A DNA stretch of 57,962 nucleotides, taken from assembly GCA_949283695.1 (NCBI GenBank), contig CASDTX010000062.1, forward strand, positions 1 through 57,962. The letters run 5' to 3'. The position numbers and the translations under genes were made by a program. The notes beneath the pieces were generated by a model. It saw only the letters and a program-made list of their open reading frames with translations. It had not been told where the DNA came from and did not search any database. Position 1 is the first letter of the stretch, and every line of letters begins with the position of its first letter. Of this stretch, positions 25,786 through 35,099 are shown piece after piece. The stretch is from an uncultured Eubacteriales bacterium. GTDB taxonomy: Bacteria; Bacillota; Clostridia; Lachnospirales; Lachnospiraceae.

Positions 25786-26589
25786 CTATTTCTCCCCCTG
25801 TTTTCGGTGAAAGAGACCAGTGATCTTTCCGAAAAATCCTTCCGGCTTCGTGAAATCTTCGACAGGGATCTCTTCACCGGTCAGTCTTCTGCAGATATTC
25901 ATATAAGCCCTGCCGGCCCTGCAGTCCTCACCGACTACCGGCTCTCCCTGGTTGGTAGCGATGACGACCTGTTCATCATCCGGTATCACGCCCAGAAGAT
26001 TTACGGCCAGTATTTCTGTTACATCATCAACGGACATCATGTCTCCGCGCTTTACCATATCGATCCTCAGCCGGTTGATCAGAAGGTCATTCTGCCGTAT
26101 GCCCGATGTCTCCAGAAGGCCGATAATCCGGTCCGCGTCCCGGATTGCTGACACTTCCGGGGTTGTGACTACGATGGAGCGGTCTGCCCCGGCTATGGCA
26201 TTCTGAAATCCCTGCTCAATCCCGGCAGGACAGTCCAGAAGAATGAAGTCGAACTCTCCCCGCATATCGTCCACCAGCTTCTTCATCTGCTCTGGTGATA
26301 CGCTGGATTTGTCTTTGGTCTGGGCCGAGGGAAGCAGACAGAGTTCCGGAAATCTTTTGTCTCTGATCAGTGCCTGTTTTAAACGGCAGCTCCCGTCTAT
26401 GACATCCACAAGATTATATACGATCCGGTTTTCCAGACCCAGTACCACATCCAGATTCCGAAGTCCCAGATCCGTATCAATGACGACGACCGTTTTCCCG
26501 AGTTTCGCGAGTCCGGTCCCGATATTTGCTGTCGTTGTCGTCTTGCCGACACCGCCTTTACCTGATGTAATGACTATAACTTCTCCCAT
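25786..26589 (-). CDS. minD: Septum-site determining ATPase MinD
   Basis: This 267-residue deviant Walker-A ATPase has GKGGVGKTTTTANIG near the N-terminus. DTDLGLRNLDVVLGLENR is present, and an amphipathic C-terminal membrane-targeting helix (EGFFGKITGLFHRK) ends it. It recruits MinC to the membrane and is released by MinE. Confidence 0.97.
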   Translation of the reverse strand: MGEVIVITSGKGGVGKTTTTANIGTGLAKLGKTVVVIDTDLGLRNLDVVLGLENRIVYNLVDVIDGSCRLKQALIRDKRFPELCLLPSAQTKDKSSVSPEQMKKLVDDMRGEFDFILLDCPAGIEQGFQNAIAGADRSIVVTTPEVSAIRDADRIIGLLETSGIRQNDLLINRLRIDMVKRGDMMSVDDVTEILAVNLLGVIPDDEQVVIATNQGEPVVGEDCRAGRAYMNICRRLTGEEIPVEDFTKPEGFFGKITGLFHRKQGEK

Positions 26590-26654
26590 GCTGCTTTTTT
26601 CCTCCTACTAAGTGATCTGTCTATTCTGAAGTCCTGCTGTTCCGTCATTTCAGA

Positions 26655-27299
26655 TTATTCTGTAAGTGGATCGAGATAGATATGGTTCCCGTCCACAACG
26701 GCTATTTTAGGGCCTTTGATTGTCAGGCTTTCCTGATAAACAATCTGGCGTTTTGCCTCGATATCTGCAATGCAGAGACGTCTGGGCTGCATGGAAAGTG
26801 CCACGACGAAAGCATCTCGGTCTCCGGCGGCACCTGCGTGAACAGAGCCGTAAAGTGTTCCCACAATCACAACACTGCCCCTGGCCGCGACCTGAGCCCC
26901 GGCCTCCACATCCCCCAGGATCACAATGCTGGAATCAGATTCCAGGACCTGTCTTCTCTCCAGAGTTCCTCTGTAGAACTGCCCCTCTTTCTTACAGATA
27001 TCGTCCAGAGCGCGCTCTACAATGCTTTTGTACATTGGTTCTTTGCTGTCGTTTTGTTCAACGATACACAGCACTTCGATCTGTGTATATTCGCTTATGA
27101 CTCTCAGAATCTGATCTTCCTGAACCCGGTTCAGGACGCGCCCGCTGAAACTGAGCGCCATCCTGGCGTTCTTAAAAAAGCGGGCAGAGTCTCTGAACTT
27201 GTCAGTCAGAATTGTCAGGAGAGTCTTGAAGTCCGCCTCCGGATCCAGCTCGATGTCCAGCCCGTACCGGCTGCTCCGGATCGTTACCAGCCTGTCCAT
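26655..27299 (-). CDS. minC: Septum-site determining protein MinC
   Basis: This 214-residue FtsZ inhibitor has an N-terminal domain of about 100 residues and a C-terminal beta-helix (SSIVILGDVEAGAQVAARGS, VIVGTLYGSVHAGAAGD) that binds MinD. It lies between PBP2 and minD in the same direction, 43 bases after PBP2. Confidence 0.95.
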   Translation of the reverse strand: MDRLVTIRSSRYGLDIELDPEADFKTLLTILTDKFRDSARFFKNARMALSFSGRVLNRVQEDQILRVISEYTQIEVLCIVEQNDSKEPMYKSIVERALDDICKKEGQFYRGTLERRQVLESDSSIVILGDVEAGAQVAARGSVVIVGTLYGSVHAGAAGDRDAFVVALSMQPRRLCIADIEAKRQIVYQESLTIKGPKIAVVDGNHIYLDPLTE

Positions 27300-27342
27300 T
27301 CATCATCCCCCATCTCTTCATGCAGCCTGCTGTACTGACGCA

Positions 27343-30201
27343 CTAGTCACCTACAATTCCTGCACCAAGATCTGCGGCGCTTCCTGTGATCAGCTCGGAT
27401 GCCTGATTCGGATCAAAGTAGATCTTTGCGATATCTCTTCCGATCTCCGCGGAATAGCCGGAATTATAGCCATATGTGATTCGGACGGCTATGGAGATCT
27501 CCGGAGATTCCGCCGGCGCATATCCCACAAAGAGAACATGGTCCGCATGAAGCTCATTGTGCTGCGCTGTACCAGTCTTTCCTGCCATGGAGAAATCAAG
27601 CCCTGTAAATGTACTTGAGCTGGCAGTCATCAGTTCCATGCCCTGGTGGATCAGATCCCAGGTCTCAGAATGGATTTCATCCATTGTGGATGTAACTTCC
27701 GCCTGGTAATCCCGGATCAGATTCCCTGAAGCGTCTGTCGTCTTGTCTACAAGCGTCAGGGCATAAACGGTTCCGCTGGTTGCCACGGCGGTCACATACC
27801 GATTCAGCTGGCTTACCGTAAAGTTATTATTTCCCTGACCGATGGCTGACTGAATCGAGTATTCATCTGACATATGAGGCTCAGCCTCCGGAATCTCCAG
27901 TCCGGATGTCTCGTTCAGTCCGAACATAGAAGCATATTTGGCCAGCTTGTCCGTTCCAAGATCGCTGTCATAATCCCCGTCCGCATCCAGGCTCAGGTCA
28001 TATCCGACCTGGTAGAAAAATACGTTGCAGGAGTTTTCGATTGCGTGAACCACGTTCAGAGAGCCATGCCCGCCCGGATAAATCCAACATCTCGGACTTG
28101 GCGTAACCTCGTCAAATACTCCTCCGCAGTAGACTGCAGTGCCTGAATTAATAATGCCTTCTTCCAGCGCTGTCGTCGCAGACACCATCTTATAGGTGGA
28201 ACCCGGCGCCGTCAGTTCCTGTGTGGCTCTGTTATAAAATGTATTGGCAAGCCCGGTGTTCAGCTTATTGTAGTAGGCTGAATCCATGGTGTTCGCCAGC
28301 CGGTTGTTGTCATATCCCGGGTAGGATACGCAGGCCAGCACGTCTCCGGTATTCGGATCGGTTACCACAATACCGCCGGAGCAGGGCTCCAGCGCCAGGT
28401 CGCCCGGTGTGATCTCAAGAGTTTCGATCTTGTTATAAAGCCATCCGTAAGCATCCGTAGTTCCGTTGAGAAGCCCGTTATATGCGGACTCGTCCATGGG
28501 AAGTACGCCCTGCTCATATGCGATGGCACAGATCTGGCTGCCTGTCACACTCCCTGATTTTATAAGATATTCATAGAGAAGTTTGTCGAATTCACTTGCA
28601 TCATTCAAATATTCTTCCAGAGATGTAAGAACTCCCTGATAGATTTCATCCGAGCTGGAATATGCACTTCCTTCAAGCTTCGACGTATCGATCCAGTTCT
28701 TTGAGATTGCATAGTTCAGGTAAGCATACAGGCTGATCGTCTCATCCTTTGCCCATGCGATCTGGGTCTCATCCGTTGAATCAATGGCATCCGACATCAG
28801 GATGGAGGTCCTCTCTTTGAGTACGGTATCGCAGACATAGTCCATGTACGCCTTCATCTCATCGGACAGATCGCGGTATGCCGGTGCATTTGGATCCCGG
28901 AGCTGGTTCATCAGCTCGGAGATGATCGAAGACTTTTTGCTCTGGAATGCAGCGTAAACTGCCTGCTGCGCAGGACCGGCATCTTCGTTTCCGAACTGTT
29001 TCATATCAATAATTTCGTTTGCGATGAACGCATGATAGGCATCCCCTACCGGGATGATAATCTCTTTCGTGTCGCTCGCTGTGGAGGGATCATAGTCCAG
29101 AACATTCTGCAGCCGGTTCAGGATAATACCGGCCAGCTTCTCCTCAAGCAGCTGATAAGCGCTGATCTGAAGATTTTTATCAATGGTCAGATATACGTTA
29201 TTTCCAGCTTTCGGGTCCTTCTGACTGACCGTGTCTGTCACCTTGCCCAGGTTGTCCACGTAGAACGTGACTTCCCCTTTTTCCCCCTGAAGCACACTGT
29301 CAAATGTCTGTTCAAGGCCGGATTTCCCCACAATATCAGACAGGGAATACCGCTTTTTCTCATCTGCGTCAAGGCTGTCGTACTCATCCTGAGACATGGG
29401 GCCGGTATAGCCGATAATCGAGGCAAAGTATTCCCCATCCGGATAAACTCTGAGGGAATCCTCCGCAATATCTACTCCGGCAAGCGAGTCCTGATTCTCC
29501 ATGATCGCTGCGGCAGTCTCGTCACTTACATCCGACGCAAGTGTGGTGGTGAGATACTGCTGATAGCTGTTCAGCCCCATTGCATAGCGCATGTTCACCA
29601 TCTTCAGGATATAGACAGGATCTTCCGTCTCATCATCCAGCCCGTAACGCTTATCGCAGAGATAATGCATGATCTCTGCCGCGGACTGTTCTTTCTGATC
29701 CTGGGTCAGATCGTCTGTATATGCCTTCCCATAGACATCCGCCACAAAGCGGAGCCGCAGTGTTTCATTCGTCTCCGCAAACTGATAGTTCCCGGAAGAA
29801 TCAAGAATGATCCCGAAACTATCAATGACGGAATCTCCGTTTGCCTCCACGATCTGGAGGACACGGTCAAGGATCCTGTTTAAGATTTCGTTTTTCTCAT
29901 CGTCATCTGTCTTGGTGGGAATTGTATCCTCGATGGTAACGGAATAAGCCAGTTTGTTATAGGCGATCAGTTCCCCATTCCTGTCATAAATGTTGCCGCG
30001 GGTGGCAGCAATCTCTCTTGTCTTGCGGATCTGCAGCTCATAGTTCTCAAGATAGTCCTCGCCTTTCACGATCTGGAGATAGAACAAACGTCCCACCAGC
30101 AGGGATGATGACAGACAGAATACGACAATAAGTACTACAAGCCGGGACTGCATGATATAAGCCACGGCTTCTTTGATTCGGTCAATGATCTCTCTAAACA
30201 A
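27343..30201 (-). CDS. mrdA: Penicillin-binding protein 2, unusually long
   Basis: This 952-residue class B PBP acts in elongation with RodA and MreBCD. One N-terminal membrane span is at about 24-45. The pedestal is TRGNIYDRNGELIAYN. The transpeptidase domain has Ser668 in APGSTYKM, SCN (SCNVFFYQ), and KTG in MAGKTGTAQ (near 875). Between YLTIDKNLQI (about 345) and GGIVVTDPNTGDVLACVSYP (about 610) lies an insertion of roughly 250 residues, much longer than in ordinary PBP2 proteins of about 600-700 residues. The start is a TTG at 30201, eleven bases after AAAGGAG; the GTG at 30213 overlaps that site. It overlaps mreD by eight bases. Confidence 0.93.
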   Translation of the reverse strand: MFREIIDRIKEAVAYIMQSRLVVLIVVFCLSSSLLVGRLFYLQIVKGEDYLENYELQIRKTREIAATRGNIYDRNGELIAYNKLAYSVTIEDTIPTKTDDDEKNEILNRILDRVLQIVEANGDSVIDSFGIILDSSGNYQFAETNETLRLRFVADVYGKAYTDDLTQDQKEQSAAEIMHYLCDKRYGLDDETEDPVYILKMVNMRYAMGLNSYQQYLTTTLASDVSDETAAAIMENQDSLAGVDIAEDSLRVYPDGEYFASIIGYTGPMSQDEYDSLDADEKKRYSLSDIVGKSGLEQTFDSVLQGEKGEVTFYVDNLGKVTDTVSQKDPKAGNNVYLTIDKNLQISAYQLLEEKLAGIILNRLQNVLDYDPSTASDTKEIIIPVGDAYHAFIANEIIDMKQFGNEDAGPAQQAVYAAFQSKKSSIISELMNQLRDPNAPAYRDLSDEMKAYMDYVCDTVLKERTSILMSDAIDSTDETQIAWAKDETISLYAYLNYAISKNWIDTSKLEGSAYSSSDEIYQGVLTSLEEYLNDASEFDKLLYEYLIKSGSVTGSQICAIAYEQGVLPMDESAYNGLLNGTTDAYGWLYNKIETLEITPGDLALEPCSGGIVVTDPNTGDVLACVSYPGYDNNRLANTMDSAYYNKLNTGLANTFYNRATQELTAPGSTYKMVSATTALEEGIINSGTAVYCGGVFDEVTPSPRCWIYPGGHGSLNVVHAIENSCNVFFYQVGYDLSLDADGDYDSDLGTDKLAKYASMFGLNETSGLEIPEAEPHMSDEYSIQSAIGQGNNNFTVSQLNRYVTAVATSGTVYALTLVDKTTDASGNLIRDYQAEVTSTMDEIHSETWDLIHQGMELMTASSSTFTGLDFSMAGKTGTAQHNELHADHVLFVGYAPAESPEISIAVRITYGYNSGYSAEIGRDIAKIYFDPNQASELITGSAADLGAGIVGD

Positions 30202-30727
30202 ATTTACTTGCACTCCTTTTTTCTTCTGCTTCCAGTTTGTGATTGATATACAGCAGCAGCGGGTAGGCGCCGAGCGTAATCACAATGGTATAGATCGCTT
30301 CTGGAACAATGATACGGTTCAAATAGAACAAAAAATCAAAATCACTTCTCAGCAAAAACGTCAGAAAATAAATACTCAATCCGTATATAAGATCGCTTGC
30401 TGCAATCAAAAACAGCGGCAGCTTAATATCTTCGTCAAAATACATCCGCTCGAACAGTCCGTTGATAAATCCTGCAATCAGATAGATCAGCGCATAGAAG
30501 CCGATCATGTCGCCGGACTGAATATCGATCAGCAGTCCGGACACAAAACCTACCAACATTCCCTCCCGTGACCCGCGCATGAATCCGAAAGAAGCGGTCA
30601 CGATCAGCATAAGATTCGGTTTGATTCCCGCGATCTCAAGTGACGGGAAAACAGTACACTGCAGAAGATATGCGGCCAGGATAATGACTGCCGTAACTGC
30701 AGCGCGCCGGATTTTCATCAATTTCAT
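30194..30727 (-). CDS. mreD: Rod-shape determining protein MreD
   Basis: This 177-residue hydrophobic protein has about five spans, with GIKPNLMLIVTASFGFMRG and GFVSGLLIDIQSG typical of MreD. It is a partner of MreC in the elongation complex. It lies 13 bases after mreC and overlaps PBP2. Confidence 0.92.
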   Translation of the reverse strand: MKLMKIRRAAVTAVIILAAYLLQCTVFPSLEIAGIKPNLMLIVTASFGFMRGSREGMLVGFVSGLLIDIQSGDMIGFYALIYLIAGFINGLFERMYFDEDIKLPLFLIAASDLIYGLSIYFLTFLLRSDFDFLFYLNRIIVPEAIYTIVITLGAYPLLLYINHKLEAEEKRSASKFV

Positions 30728-30740
30728 AGATTATTTCTCC

Positions 30741-31610
30741 CTATTCTTTCTTGTCCGCTCCGGTAAGTTCCGCTTTCGTCTGGGTAATCACAAGCACTTC
30801 CTGGATATTTTTGAAGTTCACAGCCGGCGTAATATATCCGGAACGTGTCAGATTATTCGAGTCTACATTGATCTCGCTTACAGATCCGATGAGGATCCCC
30901 TGCATATACTTATCACTGATATAGGATGTGACGATCTGGTCCCCGACTGCAACCACATGATCGTTATTTTCCATAGAATCAAAGGCAATCTGTCCTGTAC
31001 TCATAAGAGAGAGGTCGCCGCTTACAATACAAGTGTCCGAAGTAGACAGAACCATTCCGCTGATGTTAGAGGAATCGTCGATAATCGAGCGGACCTTTGC
31101 CCAGGTAGGTCCGACTTCTGTCACAATTCCGGCCAGGCCGCTGCCGGCCAGTACGTTCATATCGACTTCGATCCCGTCGTTGCTGCCTTTGTCAATGGTA
31201 AAAGTAGAAAACCAGTTCCCAGAGTCTTTCCCGATGACATGAGCGGCAGTCTTCTCGTATTCCGCATAATTCTGATCCAGTTTATAGAGCTCCAGAAGAC
31301 GCGCATACTCATACTGCTCTTCCTGAAGATAGTTGTTTTCTGTTGACAGCGCATCCACCTGTTCCTGGAGCTTCTCGTTCTCTGAGCGAAGCTGCTTTAA
31401 CGTGGCAAAATTATCTTTCAGGTCGCCCATCCATCCTCCGATCTGGTTGATCCCCTGCTGAAGAGGGATCACCGTCACGTTTGCGAGCACTTTAAATGGA
31501 CCGGCCGCCTTGTCTGAAAATGACGACAGTACCATCATCAGCGCACAGAAGATAGAAAGCCCGAGAAGCAGATATCTGTTTGTATGAGACGTATGATTTT
31601 TTCTATTCAT
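30741..31610 (-). CDS. mreC: Rod-shape determining protein MreC
   Basis: This 289-residue protein has one N-terminal span (YLLLGLSIFCALMMVLSSF). A coiled coil (about 60-110, ATLKQLRSENEKLQEQVDAL) precedes a beta-barrel extracellular region. The ATG at 31610 overlaps the mreB stop as TAATG and follows AGGTGG, so the upstream GTG at 31622 is unlikely. Confidence 0.94.
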   Translation of the reverse strand: MNRKNHTSHTNRYLLLGLSIFCALMMVLSSFSDKAAGPFKVLANVTVIPLQQGINQIGGWMGDLKDNFATLKQLRSENEKLQEQVDALSTENNYLQEEQYEYARLLELYKLDQNYAEYEKTAAHVIGKDSGNWFSTFTIDKGSNDGIEVDMNVLAGSGLAGIVTEVGPTWAKVRSIIDDSSNISGMVLSTSDTCIVSGDLSLMSTGQIAFDSMENNDHVVAVGDQIVTSYISDKYMQGILIGSVSEINVDSNNLTRSGYITPAVNFKNIQEVLVITQTKAELTGADKKE

Positions 31611-32638
31611 TATCTTAACCACCTATAATCTTCGCCCAGCATGGAATATGTGAGCCTATTGTAATATGCCCGGTCGGATATGATCTTTTGGAGCCCTTTT
31701 ACAGCGCAGAGTTCCGGATTATTCATGGTCCGCACGGGAAGTCCTGTGCTTTCTCTTAAGTATGTAGAAAGGCCTTTCAGATTGGCCATTCCGCCGGTCA
31801 GACAGATTCCCCGCTCCAGGATCACACGGCGCACATCCGGCGGCGTGCGGTCGATCATAGAGCGGATGGCGCGGATGCACTCTTCCAGCGGTTCCTTCAT
31901 GGCCGCGCGCACCAGGCTGATCGAAACCTCTGTCTGTGCCGGAACACCTGTGACAAGATCCCGGCCGTACACGGTCGCCCTCGTGCTGGTGCTCTGCTCA
32001 AAGACCCCGAATTCTTTCCGCAGGCGCTCTGCGGTCAGACGCCCGATCAGAAACTCCTGATTGTGGCGCACAAGCCCGGCTATGGCACGGTCGAAGTCTT
32101 CACCACCGACCTTGAGCAGACGGTTTAATACCATTCCGCCGGAGGAGAGGACGGAAAGCTCGGTTGTCTCACCGCCGAAATTGGCGACAAAGATTCCTTT
32201 CTCTTCCATCACATCAATGCCGGCCCCGACTGCGTCTGCCAGTCCGCGCTCTACAATGCGGACAGATCTGGCCTTTGCCTCCGAGTGAAATAAAAGGTCA
32301 AAAAAAGCTTTCTTCTCGACCTCTGTAACATCCGTAGGAACGGCGATCACGTACTCGGACCTCCAGGAAAGCCTTCTGTCCCTCTCCAGCAGACTCCCCA
32401 GCAGGTACTGCATATCATCAAAATGTGCGATTACCCCGTTTCGCATCGGGAAGACGACAGATACCCCCTCGGGTGCCTTCTCGTACATTTCATATGCTTC
32501 ATTTCCTACGGCCAGAATATACTTCTTGTTCTTCATGGCGATGGCATTCTTCTCCTGCCATATCCGATTCTTCTTTTTGTCAAATATCTTGATCTCATAT
32601 GTGCCAAGATCAAGTCCATAAACATTCCCCAACATCAT
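31610..32638 (-). CDS. mreB: MreB-like actin homologue
   Basis: This 342-residue actin-like protein directs cell-wall synthesis. The N-terminal phosphate loop is GLDLGTYEIKIFD, where canonical MreB has GIDLGTANT. The second loop reads NFGGETTELSVLSSGG, where the usual form is DIGGGTTEIAVIS, so it departs from the consensus at normally conserved positions. VLERGICLTGGMANLKGL is the adenosine motif. Position and length support MreB, but it is divergent. It heads the mreBCD operon and lies 18 bases after radC. Confidence 0.88.
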   Translation of the reverse strand: MMLGNVYGLDLGTYEIKIFDKKKNRIWQEKNAIAMKNKKYILAVGNEAYEMYEKAPEGVSVVFPMRNGVIAHFDDMQYLLGSLLERDRRLSWRSEYVIAVPTDVTEVEKKAFFDLLFHSEAKARSVRIVERGLADAVGAGIDVMEEKGIFVANFGGETTELSVLSSGGMVLNRLLKVGGEDFDRAIAGLVRHNQEFLIGRLTAERLRKEFGVFEQSTSTRATVYGRDLVTGVPAQTEVSISLVRAAMKEPLEECIRAIRSMIDRTPPDVRRVILERGICLTGGMANLKGLSTYLRESTGLPVRTMNNPELCAVKGLQKIISDRAYYNRLTYSMLGEDYRWLR

Positions 32639-32656
32639 GACTCCAACCCCTGTAAC

Positions 32657-33370
32657 TTACGACTCCCTTACACCCCGGAAGAACCCTTGCTCTTTGAGAC
32701 TGACAAAGCGGTTGTCTCCTATGATAATATGATCCAGGAGACGGATGCCGATGATCTCGCCGGCTTCACACACCCTTTGGGTAATGAGCACGTCGTTTTT
32801 GCTCGGCACCGGATCGCCGCTCGGATGATTGTGCAGAAGAATGATTGACACCGCATTCTTCTGGAGCGCCTCGAGGAACAGTTCTCTCGGGGACACCAGC
32901 GCTGTGTCTACAGTTCCCACAGAAACGTCTGTTTCTGCGATCAGCCGGGACTTCGTGTTCAGGAGAAGAAGCTTTAGGACTTCTTTGTTCCTGTGTCTCA
33001 TATCTTCCATATAGTATTGTGCAACTTTTTGTGGTGAGGAGAAATCCAGACCCTCTAAGGCAGCTGACTTTGCCATGCGCTTTGACAATTCGGACAGACA
33101 GAGTATCTGGACCGCCTTTACTTTTCCGATCCCCTTGATACGGATCAGACGGTCCATCGTCCACTGATGAATATTCAGAATGCCCTTCCCCGAAAGATCT
33201 GGGTGAAGGAGCCTGCGCGCCAGTTCCAGAGAATTCTCCCCTTTGGTTCCGGTTCGCAGAAGAACTGCCAGAAGCTCTGCGTCTGTCAGGTTTTCTGCCC
33301 CGAAACGTTCACATTTCTCATAAGGACGGTCTTCGCGGTACATTTCTTTGATCGTATTGCTTTTGCTCAT
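32657..33370 (-). CDS. radC: RadC/YsxA-type JAB domain protein
   Basis: This 237-residue protein has an N-terminal helix-hairpin-helix (RIKGIGKVKAVQILCL). A JAMM metalloprotease-like fold follows, with HNHPSGDPVPSKND (His180, His182 and Asp186) as the metal ligands. The name reflects an old genetic assignment; its molecular role is still uncertain. It stands at the head of the mre operon in many Firmicutes. Confidence 0.92.
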   Translation of the reverse strand: MSKSNTIKEMYREDRPYEKCERFGAENLTDAELLAVLLRTGTKGENSLELARRLLHPDLSGKGILNIHQWTMDRLIRIKGIGKVKAVQILCLSELSKRMAKSAALEGLDFSSPQKVAQYYMEDMRHRNKEVLKLLLLNTKSRLIAETDVSVGTVDTALVSPRELFLEALQKNAVSIILLHNHPSGDPVPSKNDVLITQRVCEAGEIIGIRLLDHIIIGDNRFVSLKEQGFFRGVRES

Positions 33371-33461
33371 ATCGTGATCCTTTGATCGGCGTGATGATAC
33401 AATACAACGATTTATTTTAGCACAAAATATTTTTTGTGTATAGAGATTACAGGTTAAAATT

Positions 33462-35045
33462 CTATGAACAGTAGCGGCGGATGATGGCTTCCGCTACTTT
33501 CAGGCCGTCCATAGCCGCAGAGGTGATGCCTCCGGCATATCCGGCGCCTTCCCCGCATGGATACACCCAGGGAAGAGAGGCGGTGAAATCCTCACCTCTC
33601 ACAATCCTGACCGGTGAGGAGGTCCGGCTCTCCACGCCGGAAAGCACCGCATCTTCCTGATCAAATCCCCGGATCTTCCGCCCCATACCGTGGATTCCCT
33701 GCTCCAGAGAATCAGCCAGCTCTTCCGGAAAGATCCTGCGGACATTCCCCGGGCGGAAGCTTCCTTTTATCTGAGGGAGAATCTGGCGGGAGATCTCTGC
33801 GGTCCGGTCATTGCAGAAATCCTCAAACCGCTGTACAGGGACACAGCCCTGCCCCTCTTCCCATGCTCTTCGTTCCAGTTTCCTCTGAAATTCCACACCG
33901 GCAAGCGGATGGTCTGATCCGTAATCTTCTTTGGTGACCGTAACGATTACGGCGCTGTTTGCATTGACTCCTGCCCGGTTGTGATAGCTCATCCCATTTA
34001 CGGCCAGGCGGCCCTCTTCAGAAGAAGCGTTTACCACATAGCCTCCGGGACACATGCAGAAGGTATAGACGCCCCGGCCGTTATCCAGCTTCTCCGTCAG
34101 CTTATAAGCAGCGGCAGGCAGGGCGCCCCTGCTCCTGCGCCCGTACATCGCTTCATCTATCATGGACTGCGGGTGCTCGATGCGGACCCCTACGGCGAAA
34201 GCTTTGGATTCCATTTCAAGGCCCTGCTCATACAGCATTTGAAAGGTATCCCGGGCGCTGTGCCCAAGTGCGAGAACGAGTGCGCCTGCCGGAAGGATTT
34301 CTGCACGGCCCTTTTCCATGACGACAATTTCCTTCCTGTCCGGCCGCAGATCTATCATCTGACTGTGGAAGCGGAATTCGCCGCCCAGATCCAGGATCCG
34401 GTTCCGCATAGCTTCTACTACGTGAACGAGAATGTCGGTTCCGATATGCGGCTTCTGTTCCCAGAGGATTTCCTCGGGAGCGCCGAAACGGACAAACGTT
34501 TCGAGTACGAAGCGATTCCGGCCAACAGGGTCTTTGACCAGTGTATTCAGCTTCCCGTCGGAGAATGTCCCGGCTCCGCCCTCGCCGAACTGGACATTGG
34601 AGGACGGATCAAGAACTCCGGTTTCCCAGAATCGCTCCACGTCCGCCTTCCGTTCCCTCACCGGGGCTCCCCGTTCGATTACCAGCGGACGGTATCCCTC
34701 TTCTGCCAGCAGATATGCGCAGAAGAGACCGGCAGGGCCGCTTCCGATCACTACCGGGCTGGCATCCAGCAGACGGTTCCCGTGTTCCGGCGCGTGGTAT
34801 GGAGTCTCCCGGATGTTCTGAATCCTGCCTCCCGATTTCCGGAGAACAGAGGCTTCGTGAGACACGGTGAAATCGATCGTGTATACGTAATAGAGCTCCG
34901 GCTTCCTGCGGGCGTCCAGGGATCGCTTGCGGATCGTAAATCCCAGCAGATCCTGTTCCCTGATCTGTGCGGCTCTCAGTAATTTCTTTCTTAACTGATC
35001 CGGCGTATGCTCTGCCGGCAGTTTCAGCTGACTGATTCTGAGCAT
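33462..35045 (-). CDS. FAD-dependent oxidoreductase (COG2509 type)
   Basis: This 527-residue flavoprotein has VVIGSGPAGLFCAYLLAEEG at about 98-118, the dinucleotide-binding fold. FGEGGAGTFSDGKLNT and a final PCGEGAGYAGGITSAAMDGL bind FAD. The N-terminal 90 residues form a separate domain (ISQLKLPAEHT...). The substrate is unknown. AGGAGGGACTC precedes the ATG. Confidence 0.88.
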   Translation of the reverse strand: MLRISQLKLPAEHTPDQLRKKLLRAAQIREQDLLGFTIRKRSLDARRKPELYYVYTIDFTVSHEASVLRKSGGRIQNIRETPYHAPEHGNRLLDASPVVIGSGPAGLFCAYLLAEEGYRPLVIERGAPVRERKADVERFWETGVLDPSSNVQFGEGGAGTFSDGKLNTLVKDPVGRNRFVLETFVRFGAPEEILWEQKPHIGTDILVHVVEAMRNRILDLGGEFRFHSQMIDLRPDRKEIVVMEKGRAEILPAGALVLALGHSARDTFQMLYEQGLEMESKAFAVGVRIEHPQSMIDEAMYGRRSRGALPAAAYKLTEKLDNGRGVYTFCMCPGGYVVNASSEEGRLAVNGMSYHNRAGVNANSAVIVTVTKEDYGSDHPLAGVEFQRKLERRAWEEGQGCVPVQRFEDFCNDRTAEISRQILPQIKGSFRPGNVRRIFPEELADSLEQGIHGMGRKIRGFDQEDAVLSGVESRTSSPVRIVRGEDFTASLPWVYPCGEGAGYAGGITSAAMDGLKVAEAIIRRYCS

Positions 35046-35099
35046 GAGTCCCTCCTTGCGTGTATCATCTTTCTGATTGACAGTATTTTTCTGATTGTC

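Noticed and set aside
29032-29883. 283-residue open frame opposite PBP2
   Set aside because: Shadow of the PBP2 gene, with no motif or start signal.
33981-34982. 333-residue open frame on the + strand opposite the FAD protein
   Set aside because: It mirrors the flavoprotein gene; no domains or ribosome binding site.
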